From positions 5,828,001 to 5,892,000 of the forward strand of contig NZ_CP078145.1 in the NCBI RefSeq assembly GCF_019222765.1: DNA of 64,000 nucleotides. The letters run 5' to 3'. The position numbers and the translations under genes are program-made. Position 1 is the stretch's first letter, and every line of letters begins with the position of its first letter. A model generated the notes under the pieces. It was not told where the DNA came from. It saw only the letters and a program-made list of their open reading frames with translations, and did not search any database. Source of the stretch: Nocardia iowensis. GTDB lineage: Bacteria > Actinomycetota > Actinomycetes > Mycobacteriales > Mycobacteriaceae. This document shows, in pieces, positions 47,543 to 57,895 of the stretch.

Positions 47543-47968
47543 CTACTCTGGAGTGCACGCCGAGTGCAGGATCTCGGCGGACTTGGGCGCCGAGCTGCCG
47601 AAGTTCGGGAACGGCGGCGCCAACGGTCCGAGGTTGGCGATGGCCGCCCGTTCCGCCTCGGCACGGCTGCTGCCGGTGCCGACGGCCCAGTTGCCGTCCG
47701 AGGTCGCCGAGACCGCACCGCACCCATCGGCGAAGCGCACGACGACGAAGCAGTCCCAGCTGCCGCACTCAGCGAGTGCGTCGGTATCCGACTCCGCCCA
47801 GCTCGGGTAGTTCCAGGCCGCGCCGGTCGCACCGGACTTGGAGTTCAGTGCGATCGAGCCGTAGTACCTGCCGTCCCCACCCGGCTCGGCCTGTGCGGCG
47901 CCCGCTGCGACCAGGGTGGCGGCGGATGATGCGACCAGGCACATGACGGCCTTGCGCGACAAAGACAT
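47543..47968 (-). CDS. Secreted DUF4189 protein (copy 2)
   Basis: A 141-residue exported protein with a signal peptide (about 1-27, cleaved after AQA). The domain shows YYGSIALNSKSGATGAAWNYPSWAESDTDALAECG (core NYPSWAESDTDALAEC), FVVVRFADGCGAVSA and SRAEAERAAIANLG, closely parallel to copy 1. A cysteine precedes the last three residues in both. It is the middle member of the array and likely cotranscribed with copy 1 (7-base gap). The AT-rich 176 bases upstream probably contain its promoter. Confidence 0.85.
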   Translation of the reverse strand: MSLSRKAVMCLVASSAATLVAAGAAQAEPGGDGRYYGSIALNSKSGATGAAWNYPSWAESDTDALAECGSWDCFVVVRFADGCGAVSATSDGNWAVGTGSSRAEAERAAIANLGPLAPPFPNFGSSAPKSAEILHSACTPE

Positions 47969-48144
47969 TGTGATCTCCCCGAGAAAAGAAATATTTCCGG
48001 GTCAGATCATGGTGCACCGCGTCCGGATTGTCCAAATCATATTGATCCGCCTGCCCTATGAAACATATTCATACACAGAGGATTTCGAAACGAATCTCTC
48101 AAATTTCACCCCGATGATGGGGTGGTGACGGATCGTGACGAGGT

Positions 48145-48570
48145 TCAGCTCGCGTTCTTGGTGCACGAGGACAGCACGACGCTCGCCGCCCGCGGCGATG
48201 CGCTGCCGAGGTCGGGGAACGGCGGCGCACTCTCGCCGAGCTTGGCGACCGCCAGCCGCTCGGCGTCCGCCCGCGACGACGCCGAGTCGGCCGCGAACCT
48301 TCCGTCGGCGCCCCGCGCGACAGCCGCACAACCATCGGAGAACCGCACCACGATCTGGCAGTCGTAGACGCCGCAGTCCCGGATCGCCGCCGCGTCCGCC
48401 GCCACCCAGGTGGGGTGATCGGTGGCCTCGACCACCTTTCCAGTGCCCGGCGAAACCGCCAGCGTCCCATAGTATTTGCTCGCCGCAGCGGCCGAGCCCG
48501 CCCCCATGATGGTGAGTGCCGCGGTGGATGTCAGAGCAGCACCGAGCGCGGCTCTACCTAGAAGTGACAC
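48145..48570 (-). CDS. Secreted DUF4189 protein (copy 3)
   Basis: A 141-residue exported protein with a signal peptide (about 1-30, GAALTSTAALTIMGAGSAAA). The domain shows YYGTLAVSPGTGKVVEATDHPTWVAADAAAIRDCG (core DHPTWVAADAAAIRDCG), CQIVVRFSDGCAAVAR and SRADAERLAVAKLG. It is more diverged from copies 1 and 2 than those are from each other: the NYPxWAESD motif reads DHPTWVAAD. It is separated from copy 2 by about 175 bases and probably has its own promoter. Function unknown. Confidence 0.85.
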   Translation of the reverse strand: MSLLGRAALGAALTSTAALTIMGAGSAAAASKYYGTLAVSPGTGKVVEATDHPTWVAADAAAIRDCGVYDCQIVVRFSDGCAAVARGADGRFAADSASSRADAERLAVAKLGESAPPFPDLGSASPRAASVVLSSCTKNAS

Positions 48571-48719
48571 GATGGTCCTCCCCGTTCAAAGAAGTAACGC
48601 GGAGCTGATCATCGCCGAGCGGTGCCTGTTATGTCCAGTATTGGTTTGCGGCCCAGTGGGTTCCGATGTTGCACCGACCACCAGGCCTTGCCACACAAAG
48701 GCCGACGAGCCGCCCGCGC

Positions 48720-49292
48720 TCAGTTCCCGGGTTGCTTCCGTAGGTCTTCTTCCCGGTAGCGACAACCGGTTAGTCCGGTGATAATGGCGGCCTTGCGGGT
48801 GCCGATTTTGATCTCGTTGCCGTGATCCGGCGAGTGCAGAACAATGTCGTGGTGTCCGGGCGTGTCCGCGCGAACGGTGAGCGCAGTTATGCCGTTCCGT
48901 GCGGCGATGTCGCGCGCGACCTTCAGTACGTCGGGCCACTGGGTGTCGCTGATCGGCACCGACGATACGAGGGAGTCGGTGGTCATCGAAACTCCGTCGG
49001 TCTCGAGGTACGGCGACGGGCAGCCGAGGGTGCCCTGCCCGCGATTGACCTCAGTGCGCCAGTCGAGTTCAGGCGCAACGATTTTGGCACCGTCCGCGAT
49101 CTGCTGGATCGTCGCCGCGAGTTCTCGCTCAGTGGCTTCGACAGACGGCAACTCCCGCATCTTGGCCTCGGCGTGCGCGATGTCCTCCTTCGGCGCCGGG
49201 CGGTAGGGGTCCTTCAAACTGTCTCCACATCCACTCAGGACCGCCGCTGCGACGATCGATAAAAGTATTCGGACGGCCGTCTTCTTCGTCAT
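48720..49292 (-). CDS. LppA family lipoprotein
   Basis: A 190-residue lipoprotein. The signal peptide ends in lipobox VLSGC, with cysteine at about 22. The mature part resembles the mycobacterial LppA family: GTLGCPSPYLETDGVSMTTDSLVSS, WPDVLKVARDIAARNGITAL and a late Cys in LTGCRYREED. It would be anchored outside the membrane. It is separated by one base from the stop of the WXG/alpha-beta hydrolase gene, so the two are translationally coupled. In this context it may be a partner or immunity-like factor for that hydrolase; this is inference. Confidence 0.82.
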   Translation of the reverse strand: MTKKTAVRILLSIVAAAVLSGCGDSLKDPYRPAPKEDIAHAEAKMRELPSVEATERELAATIQQIADGAKIVAPELDWRTEVNRGQGTLGCPSPYLETDGVSMTTDSLVSSVPISDTQWPDVLKVARDIAARNGITALTVRADTPGHHDIVLHSPDHGNEIKIGTRKAAIITGLTGCRYREEDLRKQPGN

Positions 49293-49293
49293 G

Positions 49294-51003
49294 TCAGCGC
49301 ACCGCCAGTTCCGGTAGTCCGGCGATGATTACTGCCATGTTGTATCCGGCGGTGCGCAGTGTGCCGTCAGCACTCGGCCGCGGATACTCGCTGTGCCCGT
49401 TGGAGTCTTCGCGATGTACGCCGTCTTTCGTCGTGGTCTCGGCGACGGAGAGTTGCTCCAGCTTCGTGGTCACCGGGTCGGGGCCAAACGTGCCGAAGCC
49501 GTCGGCCAAGGTGATCGGGTCGTCGGGTGCCCGCATCACGTAGCCGCGGCCCTGTGGGAGTCCGAGATCCGGTTCGTCGTTGGCGTTGATACCGGGTGAG
49601 CCGTAGAAGACGGCATCGTCGACGGGTTGGCCTCGGCCGGAATCCTGTAATGCCAGCGCCGTCGTGTAGGACCCGTAGGAGTGCCCCAGCGCCGTGATGT
49701 GCGGATCCGGTTTGTTCGATGCCACATCCAGACCTTCGAAAAAGTTCGCCAGCTTGGGTGCGCCGTCTTTGGCTCGATCGGCACTCGCCGCCTCCGGCCC
49801 GATTTCCGGCGGCGGTTCATACCCTAGCCAAGCTATCGACGCCACCCTTTGGCCAGGACGGCCCTCTTCGTTCAGTTGGAATTTCGCCTCTCGCTGCAGC
49901 GCCTCCGCCTCGCGGGTCATGCCGTCCAACGACTGCACGGTCGTCGAAACACCGGGGACGGTGACCGAGACATGGTCAGCATTATCGGGATCACCGACGG
50001 CAATCGCGGCCATCCCCTTGTCCCCCGTTTGCATGTCCAGCAACAGCAGGCGTGCGCCGTTGTCCGGGTTGGCCGGATCGAGCGGGCGGTCCTTCAGGAT
50101 CTGGTCGATCGAGTCGAGATCCTTCAACTTCGCCTCAACCCGGGCCAGTTCCGCTTTCTCCTCGCCATACGGATCCGGTGCGTTCGGATACCTCGACCCG
50201 GCGGGCGCGTCCTTCAACTTCTCCTGCAGGGCGTCACGTTCCTGCGTCAACCGGGCCCGCTCGTCATCGATGCGGTTGACGTTCGCTTCGTGCCGCGCCA
50301 TGGACGGTATCCCGTCCCGGTTACCAACCCACTCGGGATGCTGTTCGATGACCTCACGACGCTGCCGCTCGTCCATTGCATCCCAGTATTCCTTGTTCTG
50401 CTGCGGCGTCCCGTTCTCCGGCGGCGCGGGAGCGGTCAATCCGCCTTGCGACGCACCGGCAGCGGAGGCCGCCGCCACGTCGGTAGCGCCCTTGTCGTCG
50501 ATCTGGCCGTCGGCGGCTTTATTCAGTACCGCCGCAGCGTCCGCGTCGATGTCGTCGGCCTGGCGCATCACCGCGTGCACGGCGTCCTGTAGTTCCACCC
50601 GCAAGGCCTCTACCGACGCCGCGTCGGGCGCGTTGGGCGCGTCGGCGATCGTGACGTGCCCGGCGTCCCAGATTTCGAGTCCGTTCGCCGCGGCGGTCTG
50701 TTCGATCGTGGCCAAGGTTTCCTTGAGGTGCTTGACGGCTTCCCTGGTCTGCTTCGCCAATTCTCGGACGGCGCCGAGCACGGCGGCTTCATCGATCAAT
50801 TGGTCCGCGGTCACGACGAACCTGCGCCTCGCCGCATTCGCGGAATCACCCTCCCAACCTGGGAGTTTGCCGATGTCAGCGAGCTGGTTGGTGACATCTT
50901 CGACCGTGGCGATGCGGCGAGACAGCGAGGTCTCCAGCATCTCCAAAGCGAGCTCATTCCACCAACGAATGTCCGGTAGCAGCATCGACCGGCGTCCCCC
51001 CAT
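49294..51003 (-). CDS. WXG-domain alpha/beta hydrolase (DUF1023), T7SS-type
   Basis: A 569-residue protein in two parts. The N-terminal helical domain (about 10-145) carries a WEG motif at 50-52 (LPGWEGDSANAAR), like WXG100 proteins exported by type VII secretion. The linker (about 170-300) is charged and coiled. The C-terminal DUF1023 domain is an alpha/beta hydrolase with nucleophile Ser442 in ALGHSYGSY, a probable acid Asp494 or Asp495 (APDDPI) and His537 (NGHSEYPR). There is no Sec signal peptide. The substrate (ester or peptide-like) is unknown. An ATG 18 bases downstream is an alternative start. It is divergent from a small WXG-type gene and coupled to the LppA lipoprotein gene. Confidence 0.85.
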   Translation of the reverse strand: MGGRRSMLLPDIRWWNELALEMLETSLSRRIATVEDVTNQLADIGKLPGWEGDSANAARRRFVVTADQLIDEAAVLGAVRELAKQTREAVKHLKETLATIEQTAAANGLEIWDAGHVTIADAPNAPDAASVEALRVELQDAVHAVMRQADDIDADAAAVLNKAADGQIDDKGATDVAAASAAGASQGGLTAPAPPENGTPQQNKEYWDAMDERQRREVIEQHPEWVGNRDGIPSMARHEANVNRIDDERARLTQERDALQEKLKDAPAGSRYPNAPDPYGEEKAELARVEAKLKDLDSIDQILKDRPLDPANPDNGARLLLLDMQTGDKGMAAIAVGDPDNADHVSVTVPGVSTTVQSLDGMTREAEALQREAKFQLNEEGRPGQRVASIAWLGYEPPPEIGPEAASADRAKDGAPKLANFFEGLDVASNKPDPHITALGHSYGSYTTALALQDSGRGQPVDDAVFYGSPGINANDEPDLGLPQGRGYVMRAPDDPITLADGFGTFGPDPVTTKLEQLSVAETTTKDGVHREDSNGHSEYPRPSADGTLRTAGYNMAVIIAGLPELAVR

Positions 51004-51078
51004 AGAGTCAGAACTACTTAGCGACTATAGGTATCGTAGCGAACGACCACAGCAATTCCGTGCGCACAGGGGGCTTCC

Positions 51079-51396
51079 ATGGGTGATTCCGTTTCGATCG
51101 ATCCGGAGATCCTCCGCGGTGCGGCCGGTCGGCTCGATCTGCTGTACAACGACGCGGGTGCGACCCTGCGAGCCACCGACCAAGCGATCGCCAACAGCCG
51201 CGATGGCTGGAAGGAAGCGTCGTCGAGCGCCTTCACCCGGTTCACCACCTACCTGGACACGCGCCGAACCACGCTGCAACAAAACCTGGCCGAACTCTCG
51301 GAATCGCTGACCACCACAGCGAACACCCTCCAGTCCCAGGACCAATCCCGAGCCACCACAACCAACCAGCTGACCCAATCCAGCCTCGACCTCTGA
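51079..51396 (+). CDS. Small WXG100-like protein
   Basis: A 105-residue helical hairpin protein. The turn has DGWKEASSSAFTRF with Trp44; the motif is WKE where canonical WXG100 proteins have W-x-G, and the tract of small residues after it fits the family. Length is typical of Esx-type substrates. It ends in a Ser/Thr/Gln-rich tail. The position, divergent from a WXG-domain hydrolase gene and within a T7SS-related cluster, supports the assignment. A C-terminal YxxxD/E secretion motif is not evident. Confidence 0.72.
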   Translation: MGDSVSIDPEILRGAAGRLDLLYNDAGATLRATDQAIANSRDGWKEASSSAFTRFTTYLDTRRTTLQQNLAELSESLTTTANTLQSQDQSRATTTNQLTQSSLDL

Positions 51397-51399
51397 ACA

Positions 51400-51449
51400 C
51401 GAGTCGCCAGGGGCTACGACTCGCGGAGCAACACCTCCGGGCGCTCCGC
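51400..51449. terminator. Two adjacent hairpins between convergent genes
   Basis: CGAGTCG (51400-51406) pairs with CGACTCG (51417-51423), and GCGGAGC (51423-51429) pairs with GCTCCGC (51443-51449). The pair of short GC-rich stems fills the gap between the WXG-like gene and the convergent DUF3558 lipoprotein gene and probably ends both transcripts. Confidence 0.45.
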
Positions 51450-51452
51450 CCG

Positions 51453-51968
51453 CTAAACACCAGGCGGGAGGAGGGGTACGAGGTCCTCGGCCACGGTGCT
51501 GAGTGTCGGGCACGCCTCGATCGGGGACTTGAGCGTAAGCCCTAACGCCAGTAGCCCACCTGTCATTTCGATATACAGATTGCAGGAAATCTTTTCGAGC
51601 GGTAACGATTGTATTTTCGCGGCCCGCCCGGCAATCTGTGCAGGTTTAACTGCGTGCGTATGACCGAGCGCACTCAGCGGCATGTTGCTGACGTAAACCC
51701 CGAAATCGTAAGCCTGGCCGGGATACTCGCAACCCCAATAAATGTAGCCATCGATAAGGTTGTCATTGGGTTCTGGCGTGGTTTCGAGTTGGTGTTCCGA
51801 AAGAAACTTGCTCGGCATCTCACGGCACGGGTTGAACACTTCATCATACAAATATTTCGTCGAACTGGTATCGGCGGGCGCTTCATCGCGCGAGCAGCCG
51901 AACAGTGACGTACACAGCAGCGCGGCGCAGATAACTCCCCTGACTCCCCGCAGCACGGCACCGCTCAT
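51453..51968 (-). CDS. DUF3558 lipoprotein
   Basis: A 171-residue lipoprotein. The signal peptide ends LFGC at about 22-25. The DUF3558 pattern is visible: a first cysteine in VFNPCREMPSKFL, a second in YWGCEYPG, and a C-terminal SPIEACPTLSTVAEDLVPLLP with a further cysteine. It is probably anchored on the outer face of the membrane. Its start codon overlaps by 4 bases (ATGA) the stop of the large TPR repeat-region gene, implying a functional pair. Mechanism unknown. Confidence 0.82.
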   Translation of the reverse strand: MSGAVLRGVRGVICAALLCTSLFGCSRDEAPADTSSTKYLYDEVFNPCREMPSKFLSEHQLETTPEPNDNLIDGYIYWGCEYPGQAYDFGVYVSNMPLSALGHTHAVKPAQIAGRAAKIQSLPLEKISCNLYIEMTGGLLALGLTLKSPIEACPTLSTVAEDLVPLLPPGV

Positions 51969-54427
51969 TTCGCGGGCTCCGGGGGTTTGCCGGTCACCAG
52001 GTAGGTCAGATCTCCGGGCCGTTGAGCTGTGCCGACAAGGGATGTGAAAGCGTGATCGTCGGCGTAGCTATCGGTGAAGGTGAGCAGATTGCGGTCACTG
52101 AGGAACTGATTCAGGGTCGGCTCCCGTGGCGTGCCGATGAAGGGAGCAACGTCGAGCGGTTTACCGTCGGAGCCCACGAACTCCGGGGGTAATTGCCCAT
52201 TGGCATGCAGCGTGGTGAACAACTGCTGAATGATCTGCTGGTTGGCTTCCCCCGTCGCCTGGGAAGGATTCGGGTAGACGGGGTATTCTTTCTCGGGTTC
52301 GGGGTTGAACTTCTCCATCGCCGCGTCATAACCCGCGTCCTTGGCGACCTCGAGTACTTGGTTACCGATCACACTGACCGGCGTCCGCCCAGGAACCTCC
52401 AAGTTGTCCAGGGTCAGCGACTTGACGATATCGCCGACCTTCTGCCGCATTTCATACGTGTTCTGCTTCTCGTTGAACGCGTCTTCACTGGCATTTTCCG
52501 CCTGATAGGTGAGCGCGTTCACCGAAGCGTAAGTGACTCGCCCGTCCAGGTCGGCGAGGTGGGGTGCGTTGATACCGAGCCATTTCTGCGGGTCGCCACC
52601 AACTTCGGTGACTGCGCGCTGCAACATATCGGCTTCGTACGTTTGCCGGGCAAATTCGAGATTGAATCGTCCGCCCTCGGACTGGCTGGAGAGAAACAGT
52701 AGTCGGTCGGCATCCAACTGTTCGAAACGAACGTTGTGCTGATCGCCCTGCAACATCGGATCGTCGAGGATCCCGGTGTCCCTCGTCAGCGGATTCACGA
52801 ATGTCTCCATATTGTTCGCCAGCACATGCGAAAGCCCGTCCGCGAGCTTTGGATTGGTGACGAATGCCTTCGCATTATCCTCGAATATCGTGCCGTTCTC
52901 CCCCTCCTTCAGCTTCGGCCTCCCGGAGTCGTCGTCTTTCTCCTCCGGCGCGAAGACATCCGGCAACTCCGCCAGCGCCTGCTTGGCCAGCACCCCCTCC
53001 TGCCCGGGCTTGTCGGTGCCGTCCGCGATCCACTCATACAGTCCCGCAGCGGTTTTACCGTCGTCGGACCATTCGTGCTGGAAGATTGATGCGGCGAACT
53101 TGTCCCGATCGAACGGCTCCGGGTCGTATCGCTCCTCCCCCGCGCCGAAGGACAGGTCGCCCGGGATGTCCTGGCGGGTACTGGGATCCTTCCCCGTCAG
53201 CAGGGCGTAGCTGGATTCGGTGTTGCGAGTACTCGATTCGAGGAACTGCCGACTCGCGTCCTCCACTTTGTCGAGATCGCCCGTGTTGAAGCCGGGTGGA
53301 TAGCCGTCCCAGTCCGACTTGCCGTGTTCGACGTATTCGGCGAGGCTGGCGCTCTGCCTGCCCAGTTCGATGCCCATGGTTTGGCCGGGTTCGTAGCCGG
53401 GGTTGGCCTGGGTCAGCAATTCGGCGAGTGCCGCCTGTTGCAGCATCTGTTCCCGGACCGGGACTTGGCCGTCGATCACAGTGTCGTCGCGCTCTTCGTA
53501 CCGGCCCGAGACCAGCTCACGCAATCCAGCAGGTAAATCGGCGTAGGAGCCCTTCTTGTCTCCAGAGCCGATCCGCTCGTTCGACACCACCATCAACGAG
53601 TTGGCGAGGTTATCGCGCTTCATCGCCGCGACGGGGTCGCCGGCTTGTTCTCGCGCCGCAAGGCGTTCGTTCAGCGCGAGGACGCCTTCCTTGCCCGCCT
53701 CCTGATACAGCGCCTTGTAGTAATCCTGCACGCTGGCCGGAACGGTACTGACCTCTTCACCCGCAGCCAATCGGCGCAACTCTTCCGGACTGAGCACATG
53801 TTCGGGCATATCAGAGGCGATCTGATCCAGCATCGCGGTATCCCGGGTGCGGGCCGCTTCCGAGAGCGCCTTGCCGTCTTGACTGCCGAACCGAGCGGCT
53901 TGGTTGTCGGCGTCGGCGACGTCGAGACTCGAACCGAGCAGGTCACCGGCCGACCTGATCTCCAGCGCTTGGTCGCCGATCTGCTTCGCCAGGTTCTCGA
54001 CCGCGTCCCGGAACGGGAAATAGGCGCCGTTGATAGATTCCTGGTGCGCCCGAATCACTTCGGCGTCGACGCCCTCCTTGTCCAACACCTTCCAGGCGTC
54101 GTCGACAAACAACTGCGCCGCCCGCGCATCATTCAACCTCGCCAGCAAGGCGGCGTGGTGCGCGGCCACCGTGCTGGCGCCTTTGGTCGCGAGATCGACC
54201 AGCTCATCGACCTCATATGCGAGCTTCTTGCCCTGCTCGTGGTCTTGGCCGATCCGGTTGTAGGCGGCCTCGTAGGCGACGCCCTGCCAATCTTGGCGGA
54301 CCCCGTCGAAGTGGCTGCGGGCGAAGTCCAGTCGCTCCATCATGGCTGTCCGCGAAGCACCGAGCTGGGCCACCCACGTTGCCAGTGCCCCGAGATCCCA
54401 CCGTTCGACATCGCCGGGGCTAAGCAC
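51965..54427 (-). CDS. Large WXG-type protein with repeat region
   Basis: An 820-residue protein without a Sec signal. The N-terminal 100 residues are helical with WQG at 47-49 (VRQDWQGVAYEAAYNRI), a WXG100-type domain. The rest is helical and acidic, containing LSPEELRRLAAGEEVSTVPASV, GTIFEDNAKAFVTNPKLADGLSHVLANNMETFV and a proline-rich end. It resembles mycobacterial proteins annotated as TPR repeat region-containing, often found beside EspC-like genes; that resemblance is from memory and tentative. The GTG start at 54427 overlaps the end of the EspC-like gene, and its stop overlaps the lipoprotein gene. No enzymatic motif could be recognised. Confidence 0.72.
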   Translation of the reverse strand: MLSPGDVERWDLGALATWVAQLGASRTAMMERLDFARSHFDGVRQDWQGVAYEAAYNRIGQDHEQGKKLAYEVDELVDLATKGASTVAAHHAALLARLNDARAAQLFVDDAWKVLDKEGVDAEVIRAHQESINGAYFPFRDAVENLAKQIGDQALEIRSAGDLLGSSLDVADADNQAARFGSQDGKALSEAARTRDTAMLDQIASDMPEHVLSPEELRRLAAGEEVSTVPASVQDYYKALYQEAGKEGVLALNERLAAREQAGDPVAAMKRDNLANSLMVVSNERIGSGDKKGSYADLPAGLRELVSGRYEERDDTVIDGQVPVREQMLQQAALAELLTQANPGYEPGQTMGIELGRQSASLAEYVEHGKSDWDGYPPGFNTGDLDKVEDASRQFLESSTRNTESSYALLTGKDPSTRQDIPGDLSFGAGEERYDPEPFDRDKFAASIFQHEWSDDGKTAAGLYEWIADGTDKPGQEGVLAKQALAELPDVFAPEEKDDDSGRPKLKEGENGTIFEDNAKAFVTNPKLADGLSHVLANNMETFVNPLTRDTGILDDPMLQGDQHNVRFEQLDADRLLFLSSQSEGGRFNLEFARQTYEADMLQRAVTEVGGDPQKWLGINAPHLADLDGRVTYASVNALTYQAENASEDAFNEKQNTYEMRQKVGDIVKSLTLDNLEVPGRTPVSVIGNQVLEVAKDAGYDAAMEKFNPEPEKEYPVYPNPSQATGEANQQIIQQLFTTLHANGQLPPEFVGSDGKPLDVAPFIGTPREPTLNQFLSDRNLLTFTDSYADDHAFTSLVGTAQRPGDLTYLVTGKPPEPAK

Positions 54428-54719
54428 GGTGCACGTCCATCGCGTGCAGCAGGTCGGCGAATTGGGTGTCGGTAACCTGCAGATTGTCGGCCGCCGCCGC
54501 CGACTTGTTCGCGACGTCCCGCATCCGTTCGGCGACGCGCAGGTACGCACCCTCGACGAACTCAGCAGCCAACTCGATGGCCCGTGGAATGTCCGATCCC
54601 GGCAGCGCCACATGCAATCCCGCTGCCCCGGTACGCACATCGAGGCTGTCGATCTCCGTGCCGACACGCGACAGTTTGTCTGCCATGGCGCGGATCTGGT
54701 CTACGTCAGCTTTTAACAA
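54420..54719 (-). CDS. EspC-like/ESX-associated small protein
   Basis: A 99-residue helical protein. It starts LKADVDQIRAMADKLSRVGTEIDSLDVRTGAAGLHVALPGSDIPRAIELAA, in which ADKLSRVGTEIDSLDV is a typical first helix of EspC-type (T7SS_ESX_EspC) proteins. A second helix runs from about 55 to 80. It has no signal peptide. The start codon is TTG at 54719, after a G-rich run serving as a weak ribosome-binding site. The stop overlaps the next gene's GTG. It probably pairs with the large WXG-type protein for export. Confidence 0.72.
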   Translation of the reverse strand: MLKADVDQIRAMADKLSRVGTEIDSLDVRTGAAGLHVALPGSDIPRAIELAAEFVEGAYLRVAERMRDVANKSAAAADNLQVTDTQFADLLHAMDVHRA

Positions 54720-54930
54720 CCCCCGACCCCTCTGCTCAGCGAATCAGCTTGGATCGTAACAGAATTGGTTTCCGTTCAGAGTTGCCGCAGACGCCTGCCA
54801 GAGCGTCGACCAGTCCGCGAAATGGCGGCGGTCGCCCAGCAATCGCGTCGAGTGGCACACCTTGTCGGCGTTCGCCGCAGCCTTGCGCCACTCAAGGCTT
54901 GTTTGAGGCGCCGAGACGCCCGCCCTGGGC

Positions 54931-54965
54931 TAAAACGAAATCGGCCCGGGGTGAGCCGGGCCGAT
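54931..54965 (-). terminator. Intrinsic terminator of the suf operon
   Basis: ATCGGCCCGG (54940-54949) and CCGGGCCGAT (54956-54965) form a perfect 10-base stem with a 6-base loop. On the minus strand the stem is followed by a T-rich tract (TTTCGTTTT). It lies 14 bases past the sufT stop, a textbook rho-independent terminator. Bases 54720-54930 show no gene. Confidence 0.85.
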
Positions 54966-54978
54966 TGGGTGGTTCGTG

Positions 54979-55347
54979 CTAGACGGTGAAGCCGAGGGCG
55001 CGGAGTTGTTCGCGGCCGTCCTCGGTGATCTTGTCCGGGCCCCAGGGTGGCATCCAGACCCAGTTGATCTTGAGGTCGTCGACGAGGCCGCTGCGGACGA
55101 GGGCGTTGCGGGACTGGTCCTCGATGACGTCGGTGAGCGGGCAGGCCGCCGACGTGAGGGTCATGTCCAGGATGGCCACTTCGTCCTGCACGGACAGGCC
55201 GTAGACGAGGCCGAGATCGACCACGTTGATGCCGAGTTCGGGGTCGACGACGTCGCGCATCGCCTCCTCGAGGTCCTCGAGGCGCTTGATGTCTTCGGCG
55301 GACAGCTCGACCTGCTCGGCTGTCTCGGTTGCCGGTGTGTCGCTCAT
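54979..55347 (-). CDS. sufT: SufT-like MIP18/DUF59 iron-sulfur protein
   Basis: A 122-residue DUF59 protein, counterpart of Rv1466, which takes part in Fe-S cluster maturation. The family signature is EAMRDVVDPELGINVVDLGLVYGL (core VVDPELGINVVDLGLVY). The reactive cysteine lies in LTSAACPLTDVI, and WVWMPPWGPDKITEDGREQL near the C terminus is also conserved. The N-terminal 25 residues are a short acidic extension. Its ATG overlaps the sufU stop (ATGA). It is the last gene of the operon, just before the terminator. Confidence 0.93.
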   Translation of the reverse strand: MSDTPATETAEQVELSAEDIKRLEDLEEAMRDVVDPELGINVVDLGLVYGLSVQDEVAILDMTLTSAACPLTDVIEDQSRNALVRSGLVDDLKINWVWMPPWGPDKITEDGREQLRALGFTV

Positions 55348-55823
55348 GCCTGGTCCCCATTTCCCATCGAACGCTTTGCCTCTTCTGCCGAGGTTATCCG
55401 GACCACCGCGTCTTTGAACGCCATCCAGCCGAGCAATGCGCATTTCACTCGCGCCGGGTACTTGGAGACGCCGACGAAGGCGATGCCGTCGCCGATCATG
55501 TCCTCGTCACCCTCGATGGTGCCGCGGCTGGAGATCATCTCGTTGTACGAGTCGACCACCTTCAGCGCCTGCTGCACCGGCAGCCCGATCACCTGGTCGG
55601 TGAGGACCGAGGTGGCGGCCTGGCTGATCGAGCAGCCCTGACCGTCGTAGGAGACGTCGGCGACGTCGCCGTTGTCGTCGAGCTGGACGCGCAGGGTCAC
55701 CTCGTCACCGCAGGTCGGGTTCACGTGGTGCACTTCGGCACCGTACGGCTCCCGCAGCCCGCGGTGGTGCGGGTGCTTGTAGTGGTCCAGGATCACTTCC
55801 TGGTACATCTGCTCCATGCGCAT
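55344..55823 (-). CDS. sufU: SUF sulfur-transfer scaffold protein SufU
   Basis: A 159-residue SufU. It accepts sulfur from SufS. Zinc and sulfur-transfer ligands are visible at Cys38 and Asp40 (NPTCGDE), Cys64 (GQGCSIS) and Cys128 (VKCALLGW). The insertion between the first two pairs is longer than in IscU, as expected for SufU. It overlaps sufT by 4 bases and is separated from sufS by 3 bases. Both M1 and M3 are possible starts. Confidence 0.95.
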   Translation of the reverse strand: MRMEQMYQEVILDHYKHPHHRGLREPYGAEVHHVNPTCGDEVTLRVQLDDNGDVADVSYDGQGCSISQAATSVLTDQVIGLPVQQALKVVDSYNEMISSRGTIEGDEDMIGDGIAFVGVSKYPARVKCALLGWMAFKDAVVRITSAEEAKRSMGNGDQA

Positions 55824-55826
55824 GTT

Positions 55827-57858
<2,032 letters not shown>

Positions 57859-57895
57859 CGAATTCGAGTTCCTTTGTGAAGGTGTGTGGTTCGGG

